From NCBI RefSeq assembly GCF_004000435.1, contig NZ_RBVZ01000004.1, forward strand, positions 124,001-188,000: 64,000 nucleotides of DNA, written 5' to 3'. Below, one piece after another: positions 35,512 through 44,452 of the stretch (position 1 is the first letter of the stretch; each line of letters opens with the position of its first letter). This stretch comes from Alexandriicola marinus (GTDB lineage: Bacteria; Pseudomonadota; Alphaproteobacteria; Rhodobacterales; Rhodobacteraceae). Under the pieces are notes generated by a model that was given only the letters and a program-made list of their open reading frames with translations, was not told the origin of the DNA and did no database searches. Position numbers and translations under genes: made by a program.

Positions 35512-35519
35512 GACAGATC
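35494..35519. promoter_or_regulatory. 26 bp perfect palindrome at the regulator/aldehyde dehydrogenase junction
   Basis: Arms GATCTGTCTCAG (35494-35505) and CTGAGACAGATC (35508-35519) flank a 2 bp centre and overlap the regulator's stop codon, about 100 bp upstream of the aldehyde dehydrogenase start. It may be the operator bound by the Fis-type HTH, or an RNA hairpin. There is no T-run, so a simple terminator is less likely. Confidence 0.5.
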
Positions 35520-35619
35520 ACCCCTGTCATCGTGTCCAGCCCTCCTGACAACTGCTCATCTTATCGGTCATCACGATCGGAGCGACGCAGCCTTGCGTCC
35601 ACCATCGGAGGAGAGACCC

Positions 35620-37137
35620 ATGAACCAGATGACAGAAATCGACACCCGCACGGCCAACCCGTTCAAGACCCGTTATGACAACTTCATCGGGGGCGTCTTC
35701 GTGCCGCCCGTGAATGGCCGCTATTTCCAGAACATCACGCCGATCACCGGAGACGTCGTCGGCGAAGTCGCCCGTTCCGACGCGGCCGATGTCGAACGCG
35801 CGCTTGACGCGGCCCACGCCGCCAAGGCCGCCTGGGGCGCCACTTCGCCCGCCGAACGGGCGAACACGCTGTTGCGCATCGCCGACCGGATGGAAGAGAA
35901 CCTCGACCTTCTGGCCCGCGCCGAGACATGGGACAACGGCAAGCCGATCCGCGAGACGACGGCCGCCGACATCCCCCTGTCGATCGACCATTTCCGCTAT
36001 TTCGCCGGCGTCCTGCGCGCACAGGAAGGCACGATGTCGGAAATCGACGCCGATACCGTGGCCTATCATTTCCACGAGCCGCTTGGCGTCGTGGGCCAGA
36101 TCATCCCGTGGAACTTCTCGATCCTGATGGCCGCGTGGAAACTTGCCCCCGCACTTGCCGCCGGCAATTGCATCGTGCTCAAGCCTGCCGAACAGACCCC
36201 TGCCGCGATCATGGTTCTGGCGGAACTGATCGCCGATTTGCTGCCCGCGGGCGCGCTCAACATCGTCAACGGCTATGGTGCCGAGGTCGGCGCTCCGCTT
36301 GCGTCTTCCCCGCGCATCGCCAAGATCGCGTTTACGGGCTCCACCGCCACGGGCCGCAAGATCATGCAGGCCGCGACCGAGAACCTGATCCCCGTGACGC
36401 TTGAACTGGGCGGCAAGTCGCCCAACATCTTCTTCTCGGACGTGATGGCCGAAGATGACGCCTTCCTCGACAAGGCGGTCGAAGGCTTCGTTCTCTTTGC
36501 CTTCAACCAGGGCGAGGTCTGCACCTGCCCCAGCCGCGCGCTGATCCAGGAAGACATCTACGAAGAGTTCATTGCGCGCTGCATCGCCCGTGTGAAGGCG
36601 ATCAAGCAAGGCGATCCGCGCGACCCCGAGACGATGGTCGGCGCACAGGCCAGCGCCGAGCAGCAGGAGAAGATCCTCTCCTACCTGACCATCGGCGTCG
36701 AAGAAGGGGCCGAGGTCCTGACGGGCGGCAAGGCGGCCTCGGTCGCGGGGCTGGAAAACGGCTTCTATATCGAGCCCACGATCCTGAAGGGCCACAACAA
36801 GATGCGCGTCTTCCAGGAGGAAATCTTCGGCCCTGTCGTGTCGGTGACGACCTTCAAGGACGAGGAAGAGGCGCTCGCCATCGCCAATGACACGATGTAC
36901 GGCCTTGGCGCCGGTGTCTGGACGCGCGACGCGAACCGCTGCTACCGCTTTGGCCGCGCGATCGAGGCGGGCCGGGTCTGGGTCAACAACTACCATGCCT
37001 ACCCGGCACATGCAGCCTTCGGCGGCTACAAGCAATCGGGCATCGGGCGCGAAACGCACAAGATGATGCTCGATCACTACCAGCAGACGAAGAACATCCT
37101 GATGAGCTACAATCCCAACAAGCTCGGCTTCTTCTGA
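35620..37137 (+). CDS. NAD-dependent aldehyde dehydrogenase (ExaC/AcoD type)
   Basis: A 505-residue enzyme. [35 protein letters not shown] is represented by IIPWNFS and LKPAEQTP, the cofactor region. Catalytic Glu lies in LELGGKSPN and Cys in [12 protein letters not shown]. Length, the CTCPSR motif and the [13 protein letters not shown] end match the acetaldehyde dehydrogenases induced with ethanol or acetoin use. GGAGGAGAGACCC precedes the ATG. It is preceded by an AcoR-like regulator and followed by an intrinsic terminator. Confidence 0.88.
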   Translation: MNQMTEIDTRTANPFKTRYDNFIGGVFVPPVNGRYFQNITPITGDVVGEVARSDAADVERALDAAHAAKAAWGATSPAERANTLLRIADRMEENLDLLARAETWDNGKPIRETTAADIPLSIDHFRYFAGVLRAQEGTMSEIDADTVAYHFHEPLGVVGQIIPWNFSILMAAWKLAPALAAGNCIVLKPAEQTPAAIMVLAELIADLLPAGALNIVNGYGAEVGAPLASSPRIAKIAFTGSTATGRKIMQAATENLIPVTLELGGKSPNIFFSDVMAEDDAFLDKAVEGFVLFAFNQGEVCTCPSRALIQEDIYEEFIARCIARVKAIKQGDPRDPETMVGAQASAEQQEKILSYLTIGVEEGAEVLTGGKAASVAGLENGFYIEPTILKGHNKMRVFQEEIFGPVVSVTTFKDEEEALAIANDTMYGLGAGVWTRDANRCYRFGRAIEAGRVWVNNYHAYPAHAAFGGYKQSGIGRETHKMMLDHYQQTKNILMSYNPNKLGFF

Positions 37138-37158
37138 TCTCAGGCGATCCGACCAACC

Positions 37159-37190
37159 AAAGGGCCCGCCAATGCGGGCCCTTTTCTTGT
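37159..37190 (+). terminator. Intrinsic terminator after the aldehyde dehydrogenase gene
   Basis: An 11 bp stem, AAAGGGCCCGC with its complement, has a CAAT loop (37170-37173) and is followed by TCTTGT. It lies 21 bp after the stop codon and just before the end of the convergent permease gene. Confidence 0.85.
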
Positions 37191-37194
37191 GCCG

Positions 37195-38403
37195 CTAGAG
37201 CGATGTCCCGATCAGGAGCCCGACCGCAAGCCACAGGTAAGACCCGAATGCCAGCGCAAGGAGGCTCGTTTCGAGGATCCCCCGCTTTACCGCGAAGCTC
37301 CAGCCCGATTGCGCGATCTTCCAGCCGAGAAAGCCCAGCGTCATGACGAGGAAGGCGACGTTCATCCAGAAGGTATAGTCGAACGCAAAGAATTCGCGGT
37401 CGACTACGTTCCGGATCTGATCGGCCGTGGGCAAAAGGCCAAGCAACGCGAAGCCGTAGTGCAGAAGCATCGCCGTCGTGACCAGAACGACAAGGAACAC
37501 GGCCAGAATATACAGCGCCATCTTCCACCCGTAATATTGCGCGTTGATCCGCAGGACCGGCAGCACCACGAGGTCTGAAAAGATGAACGCCATGATCCCG
37601 GCAAAGGCCACGCCGTTGCCATAAAGAACAGCCGCCAGCGGGATGTTCCCCATCGACCCGATGAAGGTGAAAAAGGCCGCGACTGGCCCCACCAGGGCCT
37701 GTGCCAGCAATTCCCCGAAGTTTGGATCGGCGCCGCCAATGAACAGCCATTCAAAGAAGTCGCGCGGCACGAAGGCTGCGATGATGCCTGCCACGGTGAA
37801 GCCGACCGTCACGTCCTTCCAGACCATCTGCCATTCCATGACATAGCGTTGCGCGACCATCGCCCAGCTGTCGCGGGACCGGATCTTCTCGCGCCACGAG
37901 CTGCGCTCTTCCGACCCGTCCCCGTTCTCGTTCTGGCTGGCCTGCGCGCGGTCACGCGCCTCCTCTATGGGCGCGATCCCCCGTGTCAGCCGGATCACCA
38001 GCCACATCAGACCGATCAGGATCAACCCTCCGACATACTCGCCCACCACGAATTGCCATCCCAGAAAGATCGCGATGATGATCCCAAGCTCGACGACAAG
38101 ATTGGTCGAGGCCAGAAGGAAGGCCATCGACGGCACCAGCCCCGCGCCCTTGGCGAAAAGCGTGCGGGCGCCAGACAGCGCGGAAAAGCTGCACGAGGAG
38201 CTGAGAAATCCGAAGATCGTGCCGATCGCCACGGATTTCGGGCCGGTCGTGCCCATCCTGTCGCGCATGGTCTGGCGCGTGACGAAAACCTGGATCATGG
38301 CCGAGATCGCGTAGCCAAGCGCAAAGGCCCAGAACGCTGTCCAGAACAGGCCAACGGTCGTTGTCGCGGCCTCGTGCCACGTTTCCAGAAATTCGTGCCG
38401 CAT
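37195..38403 (-). CDS. YraQ/ArsP-family permease (DUF318)
   Basis: A 402-residue membrane protein with about ten hydrophobic segments in two halves separated by a charged cytosolic loop (about residues 145-180). The repeats carry GFLSSSCSFSALSGARTLFAKGAG in the first half and GSMGNIPLAAVLYGNGVAFAG in the second, as in the YraQ/UPF0718 group that includes the organoarsenical exporter ArsP. The substrate is unknown and no arsenic genes are nearby. AAGGGAG precedes the ATG. Confidence 0.8.
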   Translation of the reverse strand: MRHEFLETWHEAATTTVGLFWTAFWAFALGYAISAMIQVFVTRQTMRDRMGTTGPKSVAIGTIFGFLSSSCSFSALSGARTLFAKGAGLVPSMAFLLASTNLVVELGIIIAIFLGWQFVVGEYVGGLILIGLMWLVIRLTRGIAPIEEARDRAQASQNENGDGSEERSSWREKIRSRDSWAMVAQRYVMEWQMVWKDVTVGFTVAGIIAAFVPRDFFEWLFIGGADPNFGELLAQALVGPVAAFFTFIGSMGNIPLAAVLYGNGVAFAGIMAFIFSDLVVLPVLRINAQYYGWKMALYILAVFLVVLVTTAMLLHYGFALLGLLPTADQIRNVVDREFFAFDYTFWMNVAFLVMTLGFLGWKIAQSGWSFAVKRGILETSLLALAFGSYLWLAVGLLIGTSL

Positions 38404-38657
38404 GGATTTCTCCCTTCGGCTGGAATGGGGGTTGTTTCGTCTCGCCGCCGCGTCGTGCGCGCTTGGACGATCCGGTCCGCAGCCGGTCTGCGCCGGACGC
38501 GTGCGCGGCGGAGCTGGGTTTGCAGAGTTGAAAAGCTAACAGATCCGCGCCCGAGGGTCCAATCGGGCCCAGGACGTTCTCCGTGACTTGGACGCCAATC
38601 ATCGCTAGGTTGACAATGCGCGGCGGAGACCCGCGCCTCGGAAAGGGAGGGTGTACA

Positions 38658-39305
38658 ATGAGTTCCCATCATTCCGAAAAGGCCGCACATCTCCACCGGG
38701 AGTTGCACAGCCACCTGCCCCCGGACCCGGCGTTGCGCCTCAAGGCGCTGGAGACGGTGCTTGTCCGCAAAGGGTTCCTCGCCGAACACGCCGTCGACGA
38801 CTGGCTTGACGATTATTCCGAAAACGTGGGGCCGATGAACGGTGCGCGCGTCATCGCACGGGCCTGGACCGACCCCGATTTCGCCGAGCGGCTGGCCGAT
38901 GACAGCCCGGCCGCGTTTCACGCGCTGATCCCGACCATCGACAAGGGCTATCCGATCGTGGCGGTCTTCAACGGCCCGCAGGTCCACAACCTGATCGTGT
39001 GCACCCTGTGCTCCTGTTATCCGCTGGGGGTGCTGGGCATGTCGCCGTCATGGTACAAATCGGTCGAATACCGCGCCCGGGCCGTCCGCGACCCCCGGGG
39101 CGTTCTGGCCGAATTCGGCACCACCCTGCCGCCGGGCGTCGATGTCAGGGTCTGGGATTCGACCTCTGACAGGCGCTACATGGTCGTCCCCGAACGACCC
39201 CGGGGCACCGACGGCTGGAGCGAAGAGGCGCTGGCAGCCCTCGTCACCCGCAATTCGATGATCGGTACCGTCCGCGACCTGTCGCCCGTGGCGGACGGCA
39301 GCTGA
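38658..39305 (+). CDS. nthA: Nitrile hydratase alpha subunit, cobalt type
   Basis: A 215-residue metal-binding subunit. The claw motif VCTLCSC lies at residues 114-120; Thr at the third position is the cobalt-type form, with Cys118 and Cys120 expected to be oxidised to sulfinic and sulfenic acids. SPSWYKSVEYRARAVRDPRGVLAEFG follows in family order. With the beta subunit it hydrates nitriles to amides. The related thiocyanate hydrolase is an alternative but normally has three subunits. The ATG at 38658 has GGAAAGGGAGGG in front. Confidence 0.88.
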   Translation: MSSHHSEKAAHLHRELHSHLPPDPALRLKALETVLVRKGFLAEHAVDDWLDDYSENVGPMNGARVIARAWTDPDFAERLADDSPAAFHALIPTIDKGYPIVAVFNGPQVHNLIVCTLCSCYPLGVLGMSPSWYKSVEYRARAVRDPRGVLAEFGTTLPPGVDVRVWDSTSDRRYMVVPERPRGTDGWSEEALAALVTRNSMIGTVRDLSPVADGS

Positions 39306-39943
39306 TGGATACGGTTCACGATCTGGGCGGAGTTCAGGGCTTTGGCCCGATCCCCAACACCGATGAAGACGACAGCCGCCTTTTCGCCGAGGAATGGAAG
39401 GCCCGGATCTGGGCCATTGCCATGATGTCGATGGGCCGGCTCCGGGCCGATGACACGGGCTGGACGCTGGATTGGTATCGCCATGTTCTGGAACGCCTAC
39501 CGCCCGACCTTTATCTGCGGATGGATTATTTCGAGAAATGGATCCTCGCGATGATGGTGACCGCAATCGACGAGGGCATCGCGGAAATCGGGGATTTCCG
39601 GGGCGACGGGCCCGTGCCGGAACCCTTTGCCTACACGACGGCCACGCCCCTGATCCGCCAGGCCGAGACCCCGGGGCGCTTCGCGCCCGGTGACACCATC
39701 GTGACCCGGCGCGATCTGCCCTCGATGCATACCCGGCTCGCGCGGTACATGCGCGGGCGCAGGGGCGTCATCGAACGCGTGATCGGTCCGCAACCCCTGC
39801 CGGAACTGGCGGCAGAAGGCACTGTGCTGCGCGAACAGACCTATGTGGTCAGGTTTCGCATGGCCGAGCTTTGGCCCGAGGCCGAGGACAATGGCGACAG
39901 CCTCGTGACCGACATGTGGGACAGCTATATTGAGCCCGCCTGA
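39305..39943 (+). CDS. nthB: Nitrile hydratase beta subunit
   Basis: A 212-residue subunit. MDTVHDLGGVQGFGPI is the family start, and the C-terminal SH3-like part has ETPGRFAPGDTIVTRRDLPSMHTRLARYMRGRRGVIE and YVVRFRMAELWPEAE. It contributes to the active-site pocket and cobalt insertion. One-base overlap with nthA (TGATG) and 14 bp overlap with the accessory gene indicate tight coupling. Confidence 0.9.
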   Translation: MDTVHDLGGVQGFGPIPNTDEDDSRLFAEEWKARIWAIAMMSMGRLRADDTGWTLDWYRHVLERLPPDLYLRMDYFEKWILAMMVTAIDEGIAEIGDFRGDGPVPEPFAYTTATPLIRQAETPGRFAPGDTIVTRRDLPSMHTRLARYMRGRRGVIERVIGPQPLPELAAEGTVLREQTYVVRFRMAELWPEAEDNGDSLVTDMWDSYIEPA

Positions 39944-40292
39944 CGAAAGCCCCTCGCGCGGGACGCGCGCGCCGGACCCGGACAAGGGCACGCTCTTCGC
40001 CGAGCAATGGCATGCCGAGGTCATCGCCGTGATGGAACTGCTGGTGGCGGGCGGCCGGATTTCACCCGAGGACTGGTCGCGCGCATTGGGAGCCGAACTG
40101 GACCGCCGGCACGCCAGCGGCGCGCCCGACACCGATGCCACCTATTACGAGGCTTTTCTCGCGGTTCTGGAACAGGTCACCGCGGCAGGCCGCCTTGCCA
40201 CCCCGTCCGAGATCGACCGCTGCGAAGCAGATTGGCGCGCGGCCTATCTCTCGACCCCGCATGGGCAGCCGGTCGTCCTGAAGGACCGTTAG
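39930..40292 (+). CDS. Nitrile hydratase accessory (activator) protein
   Basis: A 120-residue protein starting with TTG at 39930. FAEQWHAEVIAVMELLVAGGRISPEDWSRALGAEL resembles the N-terminal half of the beta subunit, as in the cobalt-chaperone activators (P14K/NhlE-like). It would exchange into the alpha subunit to load cobalt. The end overlaps the convergent nagA by 4 bp. No amidase or cobalt importer is adjacent, so the amide product must be handled elsewhere. Confidence 0.82.
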   Translation: MSPPDESPSRGTRAPDPDKGTLFAEQWHAEVIAVMELLVAGGRISPEDWSRALGAELDRRHASGAPDTDATYYEAFLAVLEQVTAAGRLATPSEIDRCEADWRAAYLSTPHGQPVVLKDR

Positions 40293-41467
40293 TCGGCCAG
40301 CCAGCCCTTGAATCGCAGATCGGCCGATAGCTGCGCGATATCGCGCAGATCGCGTCCAACCGGGCTTGCCAGATCGTCAAGACCCATGAGCCCGGCGGGA
40401 ATTGTCACCACCATGCGCAGCGCCGCATCGGGATCGATCCCCAGCACGTTGACCAGCCGCCAGAGACCCTCGGCCTGGCTCAGATGGGCGCCCGCGAGGC
40501 TCCCTTCGCTGTTGACCAGGCGCCCCTCCTCGAGCCTGAGCGTCGCGCCATACAGATCGAACCGGTCCGGCCCACCCACCGTCGGCATCGCGTCCGAGAC
40601 AAGGAACATCCGGTCCGGCACGGGCCGCGCCCGAAGCGCAAGGCCGATCATCTCGTCGGCCACGTGAATGCCGTCGGCGATGATCCCGGCATGGGCATCG
40701 GAGTTGATCGCGGCCCCCACGACACCGGGCGCCCGGTTCTGCATCGGCGACATCGCGTTGAACAGATGCGTGAAACAGCGCGCGCCGGCGGCGAGGTATT
40801 CGCGGGTCGTGTCGGCATCGGTGTCGGAATGACCCAGCGAGACGACGACACCGGCCGCGGCGATGCGGGCCACCTGCGCCGGGGTCACGGCCTCGGGCGC
40901 CACGGTGATCATGATCTTCAGACCCGCCTGCCGGAGCCTCTCGAGATGATCGAGCGTCGCCTGTTCCATCGGACGGACATGCCGGGCGGCATGGGTGCCG
41001 CGCCGGGCCTGCGAGATGTGCGGCCCTTCGATATGCAGGCCGAGGATGCCGCGCTGCCCCTTGGCCGCGATCGCCGCGTCGACGACGCGGGCCAAAACCT
41101 CCGGGGCATCCGTGATCACGGTGGGCAGGATACCCACAGTGCCAAGCCCTCGGTGGGCCTCGGCGATCGCCATCATGCCGGCCAGATCGGGGCTGGTGTT
41201 CAGCAGGACCCCGCCGCCGCCATTGACCTGCAGGTCGATGAAGCCGGGGCTGAGAACACCGTCGATCACCTTGTGATCGGGCGGCGCATCATCGGCATGG
41301 GCGATCCGGTCGACCCTGCCATTGCGGATCACCAGCGCCGCACCCCGGCGCAGCTTTTGTCCGTCGAAGATGCTGTCGGGCACAAGCCAGGTCTCGCCCT
41401 CGTCACCCGTTTGCGCGGCGGAGTGGTCGGGCGAAAGGGTTCCCACAGATCGCGTGTCGCTCGTCAT
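40289..41467 (-). CDS. nagA: N-acetylglucosamine-6-phosphate deacetylase
   Basis: A 392-residue amidohydrolase. LSPGFIDLQVNGGGG opens the barrel, LGLHIEGPHIS holds the metal Glu, VVVSLGHSD and FTHLFNAMSPM hold metal-ligand histidines, and FLVSDAMPTVGG holds the catalytic Asp. It deacetylates GlcNAc-6-phosphate after uptake and phosphorylation. The ATG at 41467 overlaps the ROK kinase stop by 4 bp. It is last in the nine-gene amino-sugar operon. Confidence 0.9.
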   Translation of the reverse strand: MTSDTRSVGTLSPDHSAAQTGDEGETWLVPDSIFDGQKLRRGAALVIRNGRVDRIAHADDAPPDHKVIDGVLSPGFIDLQVNGGGGVLLNTSPDLAGMMAIAEAHRGLGTVGILPTVITDAPEVLARVVDAAIAAKGQRGILGLHIEGPHISQARRGTHAARHVRPMEQATLDHLERLRQAGLKIMITVAPEAVTPAQVARIAAAGVVVSLGHSDTDADTTREYLAAGARCFTHLFNAMSPMQNRAPGVVGAAINSDAHAGIIADGIHVADEMIGLALRARPVPDRMFLVSDAMPTVGGPDRFDLYGATLRLEEGRLVNSEGSLAGAHLSQAEGLWRLVNVLGIDPDAALRMVVTIPAGLMGLDDLASPVGRDLRDIAQLSADLRFKGWLAD

Positions 41468-42372
41468 GTCTGGGCCTCCTGACTGGCGGCCAGCGCGGCC
41501 CCGCGTGCGCCGCTTGCGTCGCCACCTTCGGCCAGCACGATCGGCGGCACGCCAAAGCCGGGGATCTGCGCCTGTGCCAGCGCCTGTTCCAGTTCGCCGA
41601 CAAGCCCGTCCACCCGGCTCAACCCGCCGCCCAGAACGATCACGTCCGGGTCGACTGCCTGGACAAGCGCCAGCGCCATATCGGCCGCAAGGTCGAGCCA
41701 TGCGGCCCAGGACCGCCCCGCTCCCGGATCGGTTGCCCGGGCGGCGGCGACCTCTTCGGGGGTCATGTCGCGGCCCGCGACCTCGCGCGCCGTGCGGGCC
41801 AGACCGGGGCCGGAGACATAGCTTTCCACGCAGCCCCGGCGCCCGCAGCCGCACTCGCGCAGAGCGAGCCCGTGGGCCAGAAGGCCGGGGCCCGAGACCG
41901 GCATATGACCGAATTCACCGCCCGTGCCGGCAGGCCCGGGCCAGAGCGCGCCGCGATGGGCCACGCCGCCACCGACGCCGGTGCCCATGATCAGTGACAT
42001 GACCGTGGCGTGACCACGGCCCGCGCCGAACACCGCCTCCGACAGCGCGAGCGCCCGGCAATCGTTGACATAGGTCACCCGGTGGCCCGCCGCGCGCGCG
42101 ATATCGGCTGGCAGGGGCCGCCCCATCGCAGGCAGGTTGGCGGTAAAGGCGTTGCCCTCCGCATCGACAAGCCCCGCCGCACCGATCCCCACCGGGACGG
42201 CCTCGCCGGCCCTGTCCTGCACCCAGCGGACCTGTTCGGTCAGCATCGCGACAAGGGCGTCGTAGCTGGCGGGCGTCGCGTCGCGCCTGCGATCGACAAG
42301 GGCCCAGTCCTGATCGAAAAGCTGCACTTCGGATTTCGTGCCGCCAAGGTCGATGCCCGCCGCCCGGATCAT
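41464..42372 (-). CDS. nagK: ROK-family amino-sugar kinase (NagK-like)
   Basis: A 302-residue ROK kinase. IDLGGTKSEVQLFD is the phosphate loop, YVNDCRALALSEAVFGAGRG holds the catalytic Asp, GTGVGGGV binds the sugar and ATP, and ECGCGRRGCVESY is the zinc motif. It should phosphorylate GlcNAc at C6 to supply NagA. Four-base overlaps on both sides tie it to the operon. Confidence 0.87.
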   Translation of the reverse strand: MIRAAGIDLGGTKSEVQLFDQDWALVDRRRDATPASYDALVAMLTEQVRWVQDRAGEAVPVGIGAAGLVDAEGNAFTANLPAMGRPLPADIARAAGHRVTYVNDCRALALSEAVFGAGRGHATVMSLIMGTGVGGGVAHRGALWPGPAGTGGEFGHMPVSGPGLLAHGLALRECGCGRRGCVESYVSGPGLARTAREVAGRDMTPEEVAAARATDPGAGRSWAAWLDLAADMALALVQAVDPDVIVLGGGLSRVDGLVGELEQALAQAQIPGFGVPPIVLAEGGDASGARGAALAASQEAQT

Positions 42373-43445
42373 GGTATGACCTCGTAAAGCGTGACCCCGG
42401 ACACAACCCGCGTCAGCGTGCCCTGCCCCGCAAAGGGATCGTCGACGTTATAGCCCAGTTCTTCGGCCCAGAGGACCGAGGCCACCTGCGCGAAAAGCAC
42501 CGCCAGCGGCGCGGCCCACAGCGGTCCGTCGGGCTGAGGCATGTCGATGTCGCCACCGGGGCCGATCACTGTCAGGCCCACTTGCGGAAACTGCGTGCGC
42601 AATTCGCGCACAAGATCGGCCTCATAGGCCGCACCCGGCGCTTCGGCCCCGGTCAGAACGACAATGCGTGTGTCCTCGGTGACGAAGGATTTCGGCCCAT
42701 GGCGAAAGCCGAGGATCGAATCCCAAAGACACGGGATCGCTCCGGCAGACAATTCCATGACCTTGAGCGCGGATTCCCGCGCCGCGAAGGCCAGCGGTCC
42801 GGTTCCCAGAAAGACGGCGCGGGAGGGGGCCGGCCCCACCGCGCCCGCCAGCCCCGGCAGAAGACGCTCTGCCTCGTCGGCCGCGCGCGTCAGATGCGCG
42901 GGGTCTGCCACGCCGTCGGTGAACAGCATCAGCGCCGTCAGAAGCATCGTCGAGAAACTGCTCGTCATCGCGAAGCCGCTGTCATGGGTCGCCTCGGGCA
43001 GGACGATCACGCGGCTTTCGGCGCCACCCCGCGTGGCCAGAACGCTTGACCCGTTGCAGGTGATATTCAGGCGCGGCGCGTCCGGGGCGAGCGCATCCAG
43101 CGCATCGAGCGTGCCCACGCTTTCCGATGAATTGCCCGACCGCCCGAAACTGACGACAAGGGGCGTGCGCCCACGCAGATGATCCTGAGGCCGCGCGACA
43201 AGATCGGTCGATGGCACCGAGCGCAGGCGCGGCCCGCCGCGCTGTGCCTCGAGCCCGGCCACGATGATATCTCCGATATAGGCGCTGGTGCCTGCACCGG
43301 TGAACCAGACCTCGTCGATGTCCTGCGCTGCGATCCAGGCCCGGTGGGCCGCGAAATCGCAGGACGCGGCCCAGTCGCGCCAAATGCCGGGCTGGGCCAT
43401 GATCTCACCCCAGGTGGCCCAGGTCTCGCGGGGTCCGGTCGTCAT
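42369..43445 (-). CDS. SIS-domain sugar isomerase/deaminase (AgaS-like)
   Basis: A 358-residue protein with two SIS domains. VWFTGAGTSAYIGDII and VVSFGRSGNSSES bind the sugar phosphate, and HDSGFAMTSSFSTMLL and SILGFRHGPKSFV are characteristic of AgaS, which deaminates or isomerises galactosamine-6-phosphate. Its presence beside a NagB-II-like protein suggests the regulon handles both GlcNAc- and GalNAc-derived sugars. It has 4 bp overlaps on both sides. Confidence 0.78.
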   Translation of the reverse strand: MTTGPRETWATWGEIMAQPGIWRDWAASCDFAAHRAWIAAQDIDEVWFTGAGTSAYIGDIIVAGLEAQRGGPRLRSVPSTDLVARPQDHLRGRTPLVVSFGRSGNSSESVGTLDALDALAPDAPRLNITCNGSSVLATRGGAESRVIVLPEATHDSGFAMTSSFSTMLLTALMLFTDGVADPAHLTRAADEAERLLPGLAGAVGPAPSRAVFLGTGPLAFAARESALKVMELSAGAIPCLWDSILGFRHGPKSFVTEDTRIVVLTGAEAPGAAYEADLVRELRTQFPQVGLTVIGPGGDIDMPQPDGPLWAAPLAVLFAQVASVLWAEELGYNVDDPFAGQGTLTRVVSGVTLYEVIP

Positions 43446-44452
43446 CGGGTCATCGTCACTTTGGACAGGGTCGCGGGCGCATCTGGATCGTGCCCCAGCG
43501 CCAGAGCGGCGTCGAGGATCACAGGATAGACCTGCCGCAGGATCGCAGCGGCGGCGGCCGCCGGCGTCAGGCCCGCCACAGCCGGGGCCACGCGATGCAC
43601 ATCCGTCCCGATCTCGCGGAACCGCGCGGCCGCATTGGCAAGGCTCTCGGAGGTGCCCGGCGCGCCGGTATCGAGCAGGATCACGGTCAGCGGATTGGTG
43701 GCCAGCTGCAGAGGCCCGTGCAGAACCTCGGAGGCGGAATAGGCCTCGGCATGGATGGCACAGGTTTCCTTGATCTTGAGGGCAAGTTCATGAGCCGCGC
43801 CGAAGCCGGTGCCACGGCCGACCACAAAGACATGACGCGCCGACAAGAGCGCCGCGCGCAGGGCATCATGGTCTGCGGCACTGAGCCGCCCCGCCTCGTC
43901 CATGGCCGAGACAGAGCCTACCAGTCGCGCGCCATAACCCGGGCTCAGCGCCGCGAGAAACGACAGACCCGCCGCGATCGAGCCGATCACGGTCTTGGTC
44001 GCGGGCACCGCCAGTTCGGGACCTGCGCCCACCGGGATCGTCAGATCGACGGCGGCCTCGACGGCGGAGCCGGCCACGTTGGTGATCGCCGCGACCCGGC
44101 CGCCCTGTTCGCGGATGCCCTGCGCCGCGCGCACCAGATCCTCGCTCGCGCCCGATTGCGACACCACCAGCCCCGCGGCCCCCGACATCGCAACGCCCGC
44201 GCCCACCGAAAAGATCGATGGCGGCATCGACGTCATCGGCAGGCCAAGTTCGGCCATGAATTCATAAGACAGGATATTGGCCACCGCATCGGATGACCCC
44301 CGCGCCACGGTGTAGAACGATTGCGCCCCGGCAAAGCCCGCTGCCTCGGCTTCAGCCGCCAGATCGAGTGAGGCCGCCCGCGCGAAAACGTCGGTCGCCT
44401 CATCGATCTCGGCGGCCATGTGCCGGCCCGGATCCGATTGTGTCATACTCAT
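43442..44452 (-). CDS. SIS-domain glucosamine-6-phosphate deaminase (NagB-II type)
   Basis: A 336-residue double SIS protein related to the isomerase half of GlmS but without the glutaminase half. VARGSSDAVANILSYEFM, VVSQSGASEDLV, VGRGTGFGAAHELALKIKETC and AEAYSASEVLHGPLQL are the blocks. It should convert glucosamine-6-phosphate to fructose-6-phosphate and ammonia after NagA. The start at 44452 overlaps the oxidoreductase stop; ATG 44446 is an alternative. Confidence 0.82.
   Translation of the reverse strand: MSMTQSDPGRHMAAEIDEATDVFARAASLDLAAEAEAAGFAGAQSFYTVARGSSDAVANILSYEFMAELGLPMTSMPPSIFSVGAGVAMSGAAGLVVSQSGASEDLVRAAQGIREQGGRVAAITNVAGSAVEAAVDLTIPVGAGPELAVPATKTVIGSIAAGLSFLAALSPGYGARLVGSVSAMDEAGRLSAADHDALRAALLSARHVFVVGRGTGFGAAHELALKIKETCAIHAEAYSASEVLHGPLQLATNPLTVILLDTGAPGTSESLANAAARFREIGTDVHRVAPAVAGLTPAAAAAAILRQVYPVILDAALALGHDPDAPATLSKVTMTR

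Noticed and set aside
38658-39943. Thiocyanate hydrolase instead of nitrile hydratase
   Set aside because: Thiocyanate hydrolase has separate alpha, beta and gamma subunits; here a full-length beta and a NHase-type activator follow the alpha subunit.
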